Both the position numbers and the translations under genes were made by a program. Positions 1 through 11,600 of a DNA stretch of 64,000 nt are shown here, one piece after another. Origin of the DNA: Ramazzottius varieornatus (Eukaryota > Tardigrada > Eutardigrada > Parachela > Ramazzottiidae); NCBI GenBank assembly GCA_001949185.1, contig BDGG01000001.1, forward strand, positions 3,055,324 through 3,119,323, given 5' to 3'. The notes under the pieces are model-generated. The model searched no databases and was not told the DNA's origin. It saw only the letters and a list, made by a program, of their open reading frames with translations. The stretch's first letter is position 1. Each line of letters begins with the position of its first letter.

Positions 1-1361
1 AGATCGCATTTCCTCATAGTAGGCCTTTTCCGCTACGCCACCAGCGAAAACGCTGTAGCAAGTGGTGGTGGTGACTGCCACCACGTTATCTTACCAGCGT
101 TACCATTGTTCGGCTCGGCCCCGCATGTACGAGTGGGACGTACGTGGTACAGTTCATGCCGTCGACATTTCAAATTTATATGTTTTCGCATTCATAACTT
201 TCCTTCTCCTGCTATCAACTTTTGCAGTCTTTCGCTCGTTTGTTAGAAACTTTCAAGTCCTCTATAGCATATTTTAGACTCTTTAGCAACAGCGTATAGC
301 ATCATGGATCAGCAACGAACAGCGCGTGCGCCTCCCAGAAGTAAGTATAACAGGTGAGCAAGCTAGAACTTCCAGTTTACTGGACCCATCCCCATATCAG
401 CAGCAGCCCAAATTTCAGAATGTTAAACGCCGTAACCCGAGCGTCCAACGCTGGGTTACGAGCCTTGTACTTAGGGTCCAAACCTAAATATTCTGTGCGT
501 GGATCTCATCGATCCATGAAAACTGAGTACCGCGCGGGGCCAAAATTCTAACAGGCCGTAGAACACAGGCGCTGGAGTCCAGAATAGTGGGCAGGAGCAC
601 CTGTCGCAGCGTCGCTCCCGAATGAGTATCACTTCTAGAATTGGAGTGATGATCATTCGAATTTAGCAGTGTGTTAGTTTTGATGATCAGCTGTGTACTT
701 TGGTAGATGTTTTTGGATAACTGCATTTACCTACTTTATTTGTGGGTATAAGCGCGGATGCAAAAATCAGGTTTTACCTCATACTAATATTCTTGGGCCA
801 GAATAACTTTCAGTCCGTCGAAGTTCGTACACGGCTTATTGCTTGGGATTCACGATCACTTCCTGCGTTCAAAAACTAGCTGATGATCCGCAACACGCTT
901 CTACCGCAAAAAAGACTCTTTTCGATATTTTGATATTTTGGTTAATTTTTGGACCGCTTCCCGAAGTGACACTCGAGAGGAATTATTCACTGCCCGCACC
1001 AGATATCCACCTTGACTTTCGAGATCATGATTAGTTCTTAAAGATTCGCTTTAGATATTCTGTGTGTTTTAACACGGTGCGTTCTACCAGGACTTTGGAA
1101 GTCTGGAACAAGGGGGCTACGGAGACATGGCAAGTTATTTCGCAGCTGGGTAAGCGCCACAACTCGGAAAATTATCGATGTCGCCGCGAAAACGGAATCA
1201 ACTTGCTCACTGTCCAAGTCGAAAATTCTGCTGTACCGGCAGCGTATTTTCCAAGACTTGCTCTGGATTCTTTAGAATCTATAGTCTGGAGATGGACATG
1301 AACGCCACTTCCGATGTGGACGAGCACGCTGACGGCCCAGTGACGGGTGACATAATGCCGC

Positions 1362-1375
1362 TTGTGACGTCACAA
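1362..1375. promoter_or_regulatory. Perfect CRE palindrome
   Basis: The 14-bp perfect palindrome TTGTGACGTCACAA contains the full consensus CRE core TGACGTCA, a site for CREB/ATF bZIP dimers. It lies about 390 bp before the KANSL1 start codon. The role is inferred from the motif only. Confidence 0.4.
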
Positions 1376-1423
1376 ACGTGCGGGGCGAATCAGTGGTGCC
1401 ATCTGCACGTAGGAGCGGGCCTC

Positions 1424-1456
1424 TGACTCATTCATCACAAAAGTTTGGATGAGTCA
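1424..1456. promoter_or_regulatory. Pair of inverted AP-1/bZIP sites
   Basis: TGACTCA at 1424-1430 and TGAGTCA at 1450-1456 face each other across 19 bp, both exact AP-1 consensus heptamers. They sit 50 bp downstream of the CRE palindrome and about 300 bp before the KANSL1 start. Function is inferred from motif identity and clustering. Confidence 0.35.
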
Positions 1457-1757
1457 TTAGTTTGAGCGCCTGAGCGGAACACAAGGAACACACTGAACGG
1501 GCCCAAAATGTGGCAGTTGCGTTCCGTTATCGGGGAACCGAACGGCGCAGCCAGAGGAAAGAGAGGCCGAAAACAGCAAAGGCAGGCCAGAGAGAGGGAG
1601 ACCCGCAACGATCTGCTTGCTGCACCAGATTGTTCGCTGTTAAATTTTGCTACGGGAAAGTCTGACGATATTTCCACGGACTTTGATGCTTCTCGATGGT
1701 TTATCTGTGTTCTGCCCGGATAATTGGACTCACGATTTTTTTCTCTGAATTTTACCC

Positions 1758-4700
1758 ATGGTAGCCTCGACGGAATCTATGAATTGGTAAGTGGGGAAAG
1801 ATATAAACCGGAATTATAAAAATCTTTGATGTAATTTGGGTCTGTAGGCTCCGTTTAAACAATGGCGTCGATTGTCAGTTTGCTCCTCCTACATCTCCAA
1901 CACCGCAGCAGCACAACTGTATGGCCTTATCAGTTCCTAACGGCATGATAACCACGTTTGATCCAGGCGCCATCATGAAAAATGGCGAGCACGGGGAAAA
2001 GGGCATTTTTGCCGTACCTGCTGTTCCCAAAAAGACGATCGTCCTGCCGAGAAGACCGTCTTGCGCTCCACCATCTTCAGACTCCCTGCCAGCTGTGGTC
2101 AGGACAAAGAAGCCCATCTCGGAGGATATCATCCATGATCCGCTCCAGAGACCACCCATTGAGAATGGGCTAGGGAGCGAAGAGAGTAATACTGTCGAAG
2201 AAGTCAATCAAAAGCCAACAACCGATCAGCCTTCGTCGACAGACCCTCCCACCAGCACCACAACCCCCAAATCAGAGGAAGCCGTCTCAAACATGCTGGT
2301 ATCGATAGCTGGGATTCTTAGGAAAAGAAGTTCCGAGCGGATCAAGAACGTAGCTGGGCGATTTGGCCGACTAAACAGCTTTTACATCACGCGAGCTGTG
2401 GCAAATGCGCTGAAAGGAGGTAAGATCAATCAACAATCAATCTCTTACTTTCACCCGGATCGACTCGCGCGCGAGTTTTCGATGTTCGATCAAGTGGTGC
2501 AGTTTTGTAGTGAGCACGTAAATTATCCCACGGTGGCACAGCGTTTTTATACCTAGTAGGCCCGGGGATGCAAACGATTAATGACATACTGTGGCGCGAG
2601 TTGATCTGGTCACCGGGATTGTTTCGTATTTTAATTATATTCGATGTTTTATCGGCAGGAACGTCCATGTTTCACGACTTTCTGAACCGGGAAAGCTGTC
2701 GTCTTGACGCCAAACCATCGTCGCTCACTCCGACAGCACAGGATGGGTCGTCGAGGCGTTCTAGTCAGGAAGACTCGTCGACAATCTCATCCAAGCCTGA
2801 ATCGGACAAACTTTCCACCGACTCGTCGGTTCACTCCGCCGTTTCGAAGGAAGAGATGAAAGCCAAGACTTCATCGCAGCTAATGGAGTTTGTCAAGAGG
2901 GTGGAGAGTAACCAGCGACGAGAAGCATTTGAGAAGGAATCTCGGCCAGCATACCTTCTCAACCTCACCAAAAGCCAAAGTGCCGAAAGATCAGCAAAGT
3001 ACTCCTCTGTCGCGCAGCATCTCATACGGGCTGTCGATCGAGCCACTAACCTTGATCCCTACAAGACAGACAGCTCCTCCGGTGGAGAAAGCGCTGATGA
3101 GGCAGAGAGTGACTTGTTCAGACAGGAACTCGAACCTGACCATTTCATACCCATGTAGGTCGTTAGCTCCCGTTCACGAATGTTTCTTGTCTCGACCCGA
3201 CCCGACCCGAACAAGAAACATCTAGCATCTTTTTGCGTGTAAAGTTTATGATTCATCGTATTTGATTTTTGTTTTGTTTTTAGAGAGCAACGTTCACTGC
3301 ATCGGTACGCCACTTCTCGTCATGCCATTGGAACTCGCTATTCCTTTGCTCATCGGCAGCTGGCTCGTATGGAATACAGCTACCAAGTAGTCTGTAATCT
3401 CCTCCTCAGACTACAGCAGAAGCAAGGTACAGTAATATTTCGGAGCTCGACAAACAAACTCGACAAGATTGTTTTCCCAAGTGATGCACCGGTTCAGTGT
3501 TACTGGCCAAAAGCGTGCGCCACTTTGGAAAACGATGTGTTTGTTTTGTTTGCCTTGTCCAATTTTGACTGTGCTGTTCGGATAAGTTAGCTCGTAGAGC
3601 TTGTCATACAGTATACGATTTGGTCTTAGTTCAGTTTTTTTAGTTTGGGCATTTTGAAAATTGAAGGTCTGCTTTTAGGTGTCGCAGTGTTCTCCGATGT
3701 CCCCACGGAAGATAACGGTAAATCGAGCACCAAGCCTGCAGCTCCTGCCCTTCACAAAGAGGCAATTCCGCGCTCGTGGGACGATAGGGAAGTGGTTGCT
3801 ATCAACAAGACTCCTCACTGTACTGCGACACTTCGGTTACCCACACCGAAGAGCGCATCCGGATTGTCCCTGCATCCATGCGCAGGTATGGTGAGGAGAA
3901 GGCCGAAGATATCGGCACCTAACTTTGGCCTCAACTACGATCACGAAACATACGAAGCCACCATGTGGAAGGAACGTCTCTCGTCGGGCAAGTTTGCTGC
4001 CGTGGAGGATACTGACGAAGAGGAGGATATAGATGAATTCATTCCGCTGGACGACGCCAAGGAAGAAAGCAAGGAGAAAGAACTCACCGAGAATGTTCAT
4101 CCTTCCTCCAGAGGCTGTGCCAAAGCCAGACCGCTGATTGCTTTCCGAAAGCGATCGGTCGTCTCACTCAACTGTAAGTCAGACCGAAATACTAGGGGGA
4201 CATCGAAAGATCGAATCGTCTTTCCATGTAGCGCCCCCTCCAGCCAATAACACTGAACACGTGCGCCACTTGGAACGATAAACCTTCTTTGCCGGCTGAC
4301 AAATACAGTATCTTGGAAATTCTTGGCTCGAAGATTTATACTGTAACGCTCGTGGTGACGTGTGGTCCTGCCATATTGCCGCAAGGTTTGATGTGGTGGG
4401 ATGGTCGGCCGAATGGAGCTGCCTTTTTTATGCGGTATATTCCACGCTGAGCGTCAGAGATCAATCCTGTCCCCGCGGCTTCACAAGAGGCCGCAGTGTG
4501 GACGGACTGTCGTATATTCCTATTTTTCTCTGTAATAGCTCTTAGGGGCGATGATCAGGGAGAAAGACCACGCGATCGACAAAGCAAATGAAACTGATTT
4601 TTTTCTTCTTCCAGGTTATCCACCAAGAAGGCGCCAACAGGAACACAGCCTAGTTCGCTGCGAGTGCTACATTCGTTCGATGATGCCAGACGTCATCGGA

Positions 4701-6379
4701 CCTGTGAGCTGTGCTGTGTGCATGGGACAACTTGGAATGCCAGCGTGGACGGAAAGAGTGACTCTACTACATTTAACACCAGAAGAAGCGCTGGACAGAA
4801 TGGACCCTACCTACCACCCACGCTTGTCCCTCCCTTCGAATCGGACACTCGACATTCTTCTTGCGGGTGTCTCGATGGACTTTGACCCGCAGAAGTTCCC
4901 CAACCAACTGGAGCAAGTCAAGCCACGGTAAGATTCGAACTTGAAGATCGAAGCATGAACTCATGTAATCTGTAATTTCGACGAAACTAGACACCATTTT
5001 TTTTTCATAAAGTCGTTCGTAGTTGCGATGGACCTTCGCTTGAGTTTTTCTTCGCCGGTAATTTTTTGACGTTTAACAAACTTAAGTATTTGTTGCTGTT
5101 GTAGAATGACAAAGCGGGCAAAGTACCTGGCGCTGATGAAGCGGAAGGCTGAACTGGTGAAAGCTATCAGGAAGCAGGAAGAAGAGATCCGCTCAGAGAA
5201 GGAGAAGATTCTCAGAGCCAAGCTTGGACCTGAGTTAATCGAGAAGAAGAAAAAGCCATCAAAGAACATCGTTCGGGAAAACTCGATTTCCGGCAAGCCG
5301 AAATCTTCAGCAGCACGTCCTCGACCCTCCAAGACTCCTGGTGGTAAGGATCTTCAAACTTCTTTCGTTATAGTCGCAGTGCCAGGCGGAAGTCATGATG
5401 TTTGCTTGTTTCAGGGAACCGTAAGAGACCTCGGCTTGAGTCTTCGGAATCGTCAAGTTCGGGAACCGAATCAATCAGTAGCAAGTCTACTAGCAGGACC
5501 CGATCAACCAGTGTCGGATCAACCGACTTGTCGAAACCCATCTCTAGACGTAAGTACTGTCTTCGCCGTTAGCTTTTCTCAGGTTATTAGGATTGATAGG
5601 AAGATTAGCATGAAACCTGGAGCTTATGCTTATTGCGTTCTTGAAGATAGGAGTCCTGATAGTTGCGTTTGTGTTATGCAGGTGGTGTCACTCGTCTCAA
5701 TTCTACCGCAAGTCAAAGTGGCCAGCCGAGGAAGAGGAAAGACACGACCAGCGATCTTTCTCAGTTTGTCGTGCCTTATGGCATGACTGCTCCCACCAAG
5801 ATCGAGAAGATTCAGTATAAGGAGATCGTCGTGCCAAAGTTCCGAGACCTGAAAATCAAGGTAGAAACACCGGACGAGGTGTCCATCCTGAAGAAGCCCG
5901 TTGAAGAAGCCGACTCTGGCTCCGAAGAAGACCTGACCGACGAACACTTTACCGAGCGCCACATCATCTGTGAAGTGGAAGAACGTAACCGCTTCAGTCT
6001 TCCGGAGAAGAATCCTCGACGGAAGAACCAGTGGACAAAGAAGCCCTCGGCCGAAGAAGAGCACATCAAAGATGTTGACGCCGAGAACAACGTCGAAGGC
6101 GCATTACTTCCGGTCGGCGAAGACGGTCTGGTGATTAAAGTTCCACCGTCTGCGAGAAAGAGCAGCAAGAAGTCATCGAAAGGTAAAAATCCCAACTCCC
6201 GATCGAGGTTAAAGCGTTCTTCGAATAGAAACTCGGGGGAGAGGCCCAAAGCTGCGAGGCCGAGGAAGACCCAAGAGCAGATCAACGCCCAGTATCCACC
6301 TCGACAAGAACGGCCTGTGCGGACGAGAAGAAGTACCTTCAGGGGAACGCCGGACCCCGAGAAGAGTAACGACGCTTGA
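1758..6379 (+). CDS. KANSL1: KAT8 regulatory NSL complex subunit 1 (KANSL1/NSL1-like), PEHE-domain protein
   Basis: Nine exons join in frame: 1758-1786, 1848-2419, 2659-3154, 3284-3426, 3679-4173, 4615-4927, 5105-5343, 5415-5549, 5682-6379, giving 1039 residues, close to the length of vertebrate KANSL1. The last exon holds the PEHE domain (about residues 835-915): it opens with FVVPYGM and a VEKLQYKE-like IEKIQYKEIVVP, then an acidic LTDEHF segment. In KANSL1 and MSL1 this domain contacts the MOF/KAT8 acetyltransferase. Exon 4 encodes a basic, coiled-coil-prone LARMEYSYQ segment; exon 6 carries a MDPTYHPRLSLPS motif that I recall as KANSL1-like; exon 7 is strongly charged. The C-terminus is basic and disordered. 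Expected role: nuclear scaffold of the NSL complex that acetylates histone H4 at promoters. Start chosen at 1758 (acccATGG); an upstream exon is not excluded. Two introns carry copies of the palindromic repeat. Confidence 0.83.
3446..3553. repeat. Palindromic repeat, copy 1 (KANSL1 intron 4)
   Basis: Imperfect inverted repeat of about 108 bp. The left arm runs through TTTTCCCAAGTGATGCACC and the right arm through GCGTGCGCCACTTTGGAAAA, which are near reverse complements. The outer arms contain CAAACAAACTCGAC-like and GTTTGTTTTGTTTGCC-like stretches. It lies wholly inside the intron 3427-3678. Related copies are listed below. Confidence 0.6.
4203..4284. repeat. Palindromic repeat, copy 2 (KANSL1 intron 5), degenerate
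   Basis: Shares with the other copies the arm ATCGTCTTTCCATGTAGCGC, a CCAGCC turn and the right arm GTGCGCCACTTGGAACGAT. The outer arms are eroded. It lies in the intron 4174-4614. Confidence 0.45.
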
Positions 6380-7196
6380 GTTGGGTGTTTTCGGTAGTTT
6401 TTTGGCTTTGAACATTGTTTTCGTCATTTTGTTTTGTCTGTTTTTGCTTCTTCTTCTTCGGCTTTCCGAATTGCACTTTCTTGCGAACTGACGTGCGATA
6501 TAACCCCATCCCCCATCACTCTCCTCAGTTGTTAGCTTCCCTAGAGGGTATCTCTTTATGGAATGCACTTGCAAGATATGCGTGGCTCCCTTCAGTACGA
6601 CGTGTATAATGAATTCAGGTAGTGGACGGTAGCTGCTTATTTTGCTTTGTATAAAATATACCCAAACCTTTTTTGTGTTACTGATATTGTTCCTTTGGAG
6701 GAGTGAATGAAACACTCATCTAATAATAAAAAAATAATCAAAAATGGACAAAAAGAAAATCGTCGAGTGCTGAACCGTGATCTGTTGTAGTCGTAATCTT
6801 ATCGGTTCCTGGCTTTCTCTGCACAAGTTTATACAGTACGATCGACGTTGGTCACTAGACAAATACATTTCGCCCAAACCTAGGTCAACATCGAGCTCTA
6901 CAGTTGTCCACAGCATGACATCATACCGTTAACCTACGATAAAATTTATCGCCAACCGACAACGTTCTCCTCATGTCTTTCAAGTTCAGACCGTCCAACG
7001 TTCCTCGAGGTATCCGTATAGTCATCGCACTCTACCGTGACAGGGGAGGCATACCCTTCCGCAAATACACGGTAAACAGCCGTTGGGGGAGTGAATCGCG
7101 CATAAGTGCCTCAAAAGGTGGTAGCTCACTCAACTTTCTCGTGATCGGGGATAAAAGTCTTTCGTTTGGTTCTTCGTGGTTAAAGGTTCAGAAACC
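6380..7196. other. KANSL1 3' flank and His-rich gene upstream region
   Basis: T-rich sequence after the KANSL1 stop fits a 3' UTR. An AATAAA hexamer is present near 6724. No further coding frame is convincing. The segment ATAAAA at 7151-7156 lies about 40 bp before the ATG of the next gene and could be its TATA box. Confidence 0.4.
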
Positions 7197-7469
7197 ATGG
7201 CCTACCATCATCAACCAGGATACCCAGCAGGTACCTATCCTCCAGGCTATGTTGCTGCTCCTGGACATGTGGTCTATCCAGCGGGGACCTATCATACTGG
7301 AGCCGTAGTCCACCACCACGTACCGCCACCGGTGCTAACCCACACCGTCGTCCACGACCATCATCATGGATACCACCACCACCACGGAATCGGCCACGGA
7401 CTTCTCCACGGTCTCTTCCACGGACATCATCATGGGCATCATAGCCACGGCCACCATCATCACCACTAA
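7197..7469 (+). CDS. Small His/Gly/Pro-rich protein 1
   Basis: Uninterrupted 90-codon frame with ATG in good context (gaaaccATGG); an ATG 21 bp upstream in the same frame is possible but weaker. The N-terminal half repeats Pro-Gly-Tyr and Tyr-Pro-Ala-Gly-Thr units; the C-terminal half is extremely rich in histidine (runs such as HHHHG and HGHHHGHH), ending in five histidines. No signal peptide or membrane segment is visible. A TATA-like ATAAAA is about 40 bp upstream. The PGYPAGT motif is shared with the gene at 8296, so the two look like tandem paralogues. I do not recognise the family. Histidine density could mean metal binding or low-complexity structure, which is inference only. A composition-driven chance frame cannot be fully excluded, but the shared motif argues against it. 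Confidence 0.6.
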   Translation: MAYHHQPGYPAGTYPPGYVAAPGHVVYPAGTYHTGAVVHHHVPPPVLTHTVVHDHHHGYHHHHGIGHGLLHGLFHGHHHGHHSHGHHHHH

Positions 7470-8295
7470 AATTCTACAAGGACCTAAATTTTTGGTTCCT
7501 TCGTGTCCCCTGGTTCTTTGAGTTATATATATATGCCTACCTATAATTGTGCGAATGACCTACAGTATATTACTTGAAGTTCGCAAGTACGACGTGTCGG
7601 ACGGGCGTTTTCATAGCAAAAGCTTCAAACCTTCTGAGCTAGCTGCTTATTCTTGTATGAAATGTCATAAAACGACAGATGTAAGAACCTCAATGTTTGA
7701 TATTCAATGTCAGTTGTAAGATATCTTCGCTCTTCAGCATGTTTTGAAATGTAAGTAGCTTTCAATTTGTAAGGTCCAAAAAACTATATGACAGCCATTG
7801 TTCAAGCGCGGGCAAGCAGGATTGGGAAAAGTCTCGAGCAGGTCCTTGCTCACACAAACACGCGTACGTTAGACGGCGGAAAGTAAACTTTCGCATTGTG
7901 GAATGAGTTCACAGAGTACCCGACGGGAACCCGGAACCTTTTGCTGTGACATCATCACTTTACTCAAGATATATACCACGACGTGTCTTCCAATGTACAA
8001 ATTAGCAAGATGATAAGAACCCTCTTATCTCACCCTCGAATGAAAGCAAACTTTCAACGCAAATATGACAACCATGTTCACGAAATTTCCCCTTGAAAGT
8101 CTGATAGAGGCTCGTGACAACCTTCGATATATGAACAACTGCAAAAGTTTGAGAAGGTCCTCACCAGTTATAAGACTTTCTGAACATTGGCAGCCCGTCA
8201 TTTGACTTGCTTTCCGTTCATTTAAAGTGCCCTTTTATACCCCAAACGCGCTTTCGGTATTTTCTACATCTTTTCATCTTTATCCTAGTACAAGA
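7470..8295. other. Spacer between the two His-rich genes
   Basis: AT-rich intergenic sequence with a short TATATATATA run near 7526. No coding frame, RNA gene or clear repeat recognised. Confidence 0.5.
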
Positions 8296-8637
8296 ATGCC
8301 CCGCCACACTCATACAACAACCACGACCACGACCAATGTGCCGCCAGGTTATCCCGCGGGAACCACCATTGTCCACCATGGACCTCCGCCACCTCAGGCC
8401 CACGTTGTCCATCACACCCACGGACCGCCACCTCCCCAAGTTGTCCACCACAGCTATGGACGTCCACCGCCGACCCATGTAACGCATACCGTCTACACCC
8501 CCGCACCGCCACCTATGGTTCAGCAAACTACCACCGTTACGCATCATTCTCCATCGCTCGCTCGATCGGCTGCTACGGGCGCGGCAGTCGGGATCGGCAT
8601 CGGATTGGGTCTGGGACATCACAAGCGTCATCATTAG
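8296..8637 (+). CDS. Small His/Pro/Thr-rich protein 2
   Basis: Single-exon frame of 113 codons from the ATG at 8296 (acaagaATG); the frame stays open upstream, so an earlier start at 8227 is possible. After a short Thr run comes PPGYPAGT, the motif also found at 7197, then repeated HHGPPPPQ and HTHGPPPPQVV blocks, a Thr/Val segment, and a C-terminal Gly-zipper-like AAVGIGIGLGLG stretch ending in HHKRHH. The glycine/isoleucine stretch may be membrane-active or amyloid-like; that is inference. Tandem, same strand as its paralogue 0.8 kb upstream. Family not recognised. Confidence 0.6.
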   Translation: MPRHTHTTTTTTTNVPPGYPAGTTIVHHGPPPPQAHVVHHTHGPPPPQVVHHSYGRPPPTHVTHTVYTPAPPPMVQQTTTVTHHSPSLARSAATGAAVGIGIGLGLGHHKRHH

Positions 8638-11600
8638 AGTCATCAAGCTCGTTGCTTCCGGATCAGGGAAAATTCACGTTATGCAATGCCAAATAACCTC
8701 CCATTTTCTCCGCTCTGCTGCAAAGTGTGCCCTAAGGCTAGCCTGTCCTGTTTTTTATTTCTGTCGCTCGGGATGAAAGTACCAGCCAATAGACTTTTCT
8801 GGCTTTATGCTTCCTGGTTCTTCGGTTACTCTCTGAGTATGAAATAAAATTTAAAAAATTCGTAGTGCATACTTCGTGGGCAGTTTTCTTCCTTCTTATC
8901 AAGGCAACAAGATTTGATCCTAGTTCGAGCACGCGTTTTCTCCGGTGTGGCAAGGGACAACGAAACTCTGCAGGTCAAGTACAGCCCATCTGTAGCAGCT
9001 GAATCCCACTGACCGTGAAGTATACAGCGCAAAGTACCGCATGACCGTGCCGTACTGTTTGTGAGCCCAGTAGAACTCAAATAAATTATACGACCGGAAG
9101 TGAGAGAGGCTGACACAATGCCCAAATTAGCCTGCTTGGCGACTATGGAGAGATTTCATCAGACCTCAAATTGGCCATGCCCTAGAGAATAAAGTCCGGA
9201 TTGGCATCTCGCATCGCGGCTGACTGTCCATATTTAATATATCGAAAATAAATTTTCTGGGTGGTCAACAGTACTCTCTGATGTCTCTCGACGCACATGT
9301 CTGCAGTTTATCGAGCAAGAAATCCCAAGTGACCAGCATTGGCCAACACTGCCCTCTGGTCGAAGCAGATGTACTTCTGCTTCAAGTTATAGTCAGACCG
9401 GAGCTACATCTTTCGAGCAAGTGGAAGAAACTGAGACTGAATGTGCGAGTAAATGCGGCAGGGGACCACGCCCAACTGTGTCTGAGCGCTCTTTGTCTGT
9501 GCTCTCCAACCTCAACATGGCAGCATGCTCGGTATAGATGAAGGGTATATGGGGAATCCAACGAGACATCACTGCCAAACCTGACCAGCAAGCATGATGA
9601 ATGGTTTGTCTTGATCTCCTTCTCTCGCAAATTCCAACGAACAATTCGCCTTCTGACTTCTAACCCACAACTCTTTCCTTCCATATCTGAGGCCAACTTT
9701 CCCCTGCCCAATCTAACCACCAAAGTGCTGGTCGTCTTGCGGTACTGGGAACTGCCTGACACAGTGTGATTTTACGAGCCTGTCTTTGTGCCTATATTGT
9801 GATATCCGGCCATGAGGAAATCATTGAAAGACAGACTTGGAATAACCGTAAATTAATTGTTTGGCCTAATTTTCTTCCTTGTCGGATGAACTAATGGATT
9901 TTCCACTTCCCGCATAGAAAAAGGTAGGATCATGTCAATAAACTGCTGTTCTTCGAAGAACAAAATAGTAGTTTTCAATTGAAAAAACGAATGTGAGAAA
10001 CTGGCAGTTGGACGGCGGTATACGTGGGCAAATAATAACAGTTCTATTGTTGACGAATGTTTCTTATCTTTTTTGTTAACGGCTGCAGGCTCTAACGACC
10101 TTGTTACACATTACAAAGTGACGAGTGGATTGTGAACTATGCATCTGTAACCACACCTTTTCATGGTGGCTACAGCGCTATTTCAACAGAAGGAGTCTGT
10201 ATGTTTGCTCAAGACAAAAAATAAATGGCAACGTGCTAATTCACCGGTGAGGTGCGAGACTGTTGAGGTGGCGGAGATGGCACTTACATGACAATGTTAC
10301 CGATTTTTTTATGACATCTGTTATTGGATACCTTGTTCCGCATGTTTAAGATATTTGAGATCAGTTTGCCCAGTTTGGCTTGTGTAGTTGTCTCGAGGAA
10401 GTAGAGGTTTGTGCGTTCTGCTCGAAACGCTGGTCGGATGGTGCGAATACCTGGTTAGTGTAACGGTGACGGTACTCCAGTTGGAGCAGGGATTCGACCC
10501 TGATCCCTTAGCGCATGCGCCTGGTCAGGAGAACAGTTAGAATGTGTCGCTTTAGACAAAGACTCTTGTAATCGTTTCGGGTGCTTATCGTATCAGGGGA
10601 TGCTGACGATGACTTACAAATAATCAAATGACTAATAATCTGGACGAACTCAATCGCTTTCTGTTGAGACTACATCGTTACTCTTGCGTGGCAGATGACT
10701 CTTCCCGGCACTGTGCCTGCTGATGCCAGTCAAAACTGTGGAGACGTGGGAAAAAATGTAAACAGCGATCTCTCTGATGGGCTCTTTCTGTTCTGGATCG
10801 AGGAACCCGATATGTGTGCTTCATGCAGTCAGAAAAGCGCAATATTTGCCCTAGATTAATTTTCACCGTGCGAAATGAAGTTTGCAGGTCTGTTGACTTG
10901 GAAAGCCGTTAGAGATTATGAAGAGTCGAGCTTATCGGAAAGACCTAATTTATCATATTGATTATCGATTATTTGTGGACAGGAAAAACATAGACCGCTG
11001 TGTGGTAGGGAAAATCCAATAAGCCGGCATGGATGTAAACGTAAGAGTAGTTCCTCATGTGCCACACAACATCCTGCTCCTTAAAGCTAGCTGCCTACAT
11101 TTGAAGTTTGCGAGAGGCGCACCGACAAAGTGGATTATTCTGTAACGGACCTGTGGTTAATATGGACCGCTCACGATACGAATTGCTCGTAACGCTTTCA
11201 TATTGAAATTGCCATTGAAGGATGAAAAGAAAGACAGAAGCCATCGGACGAGAATTCCAAGGGTGTAGAATCGGTTGGTTGAAGGAGAAAGAGCCAGTTA
11301 TAAATGCTGTTAAATTGGGTGGAGAAAAGTTAATGCAATTTCCTTGTTATTGAACATACTGAATTCCTCAACATTGTTATTGTTTAGTCGAAAACCACGT
11401 CCTCTCTTCTGTTTTCAGTAATATTATTCAGCAGCATGTTCAAATTATATCACAATATGGACCGCACGAAGCTGTTGGGTCCTTCACAGATGAGGAAAAT
11501 CAAACAGGTCCAAAGACTTTTGATGTCTTCCATAATGGTCAAATTTAGATCAATTAAGATGTTTCGCCGGAGTGACCGTTGTGGGAGGGCTACTTGGCCA

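Larger units (their letters stand above)
1..1757. other. Upstream region of KANSL1, no certain gene
   Basis: No long conserved frame is visible. A short candidate first exon lies at 304-340 (+): an ATG in good context, 12 codons, then a strong gtaagt donor in phase 1. I could not link it to the KANSL1 exons, because the next clear KANSL1 exon has its own ATG at 1758 and no acceptor directly in front of it. The stretch also carries the bZIP-type sites listed separately. Confidence 0.4.

Noticed and set aside
10445-10505. Functional tRNA gene
   Set aside because: A- and B-box-like motifs exist, but the acceptor stem does not form and the T loop has six bases; kept only as a low-confidence relic.
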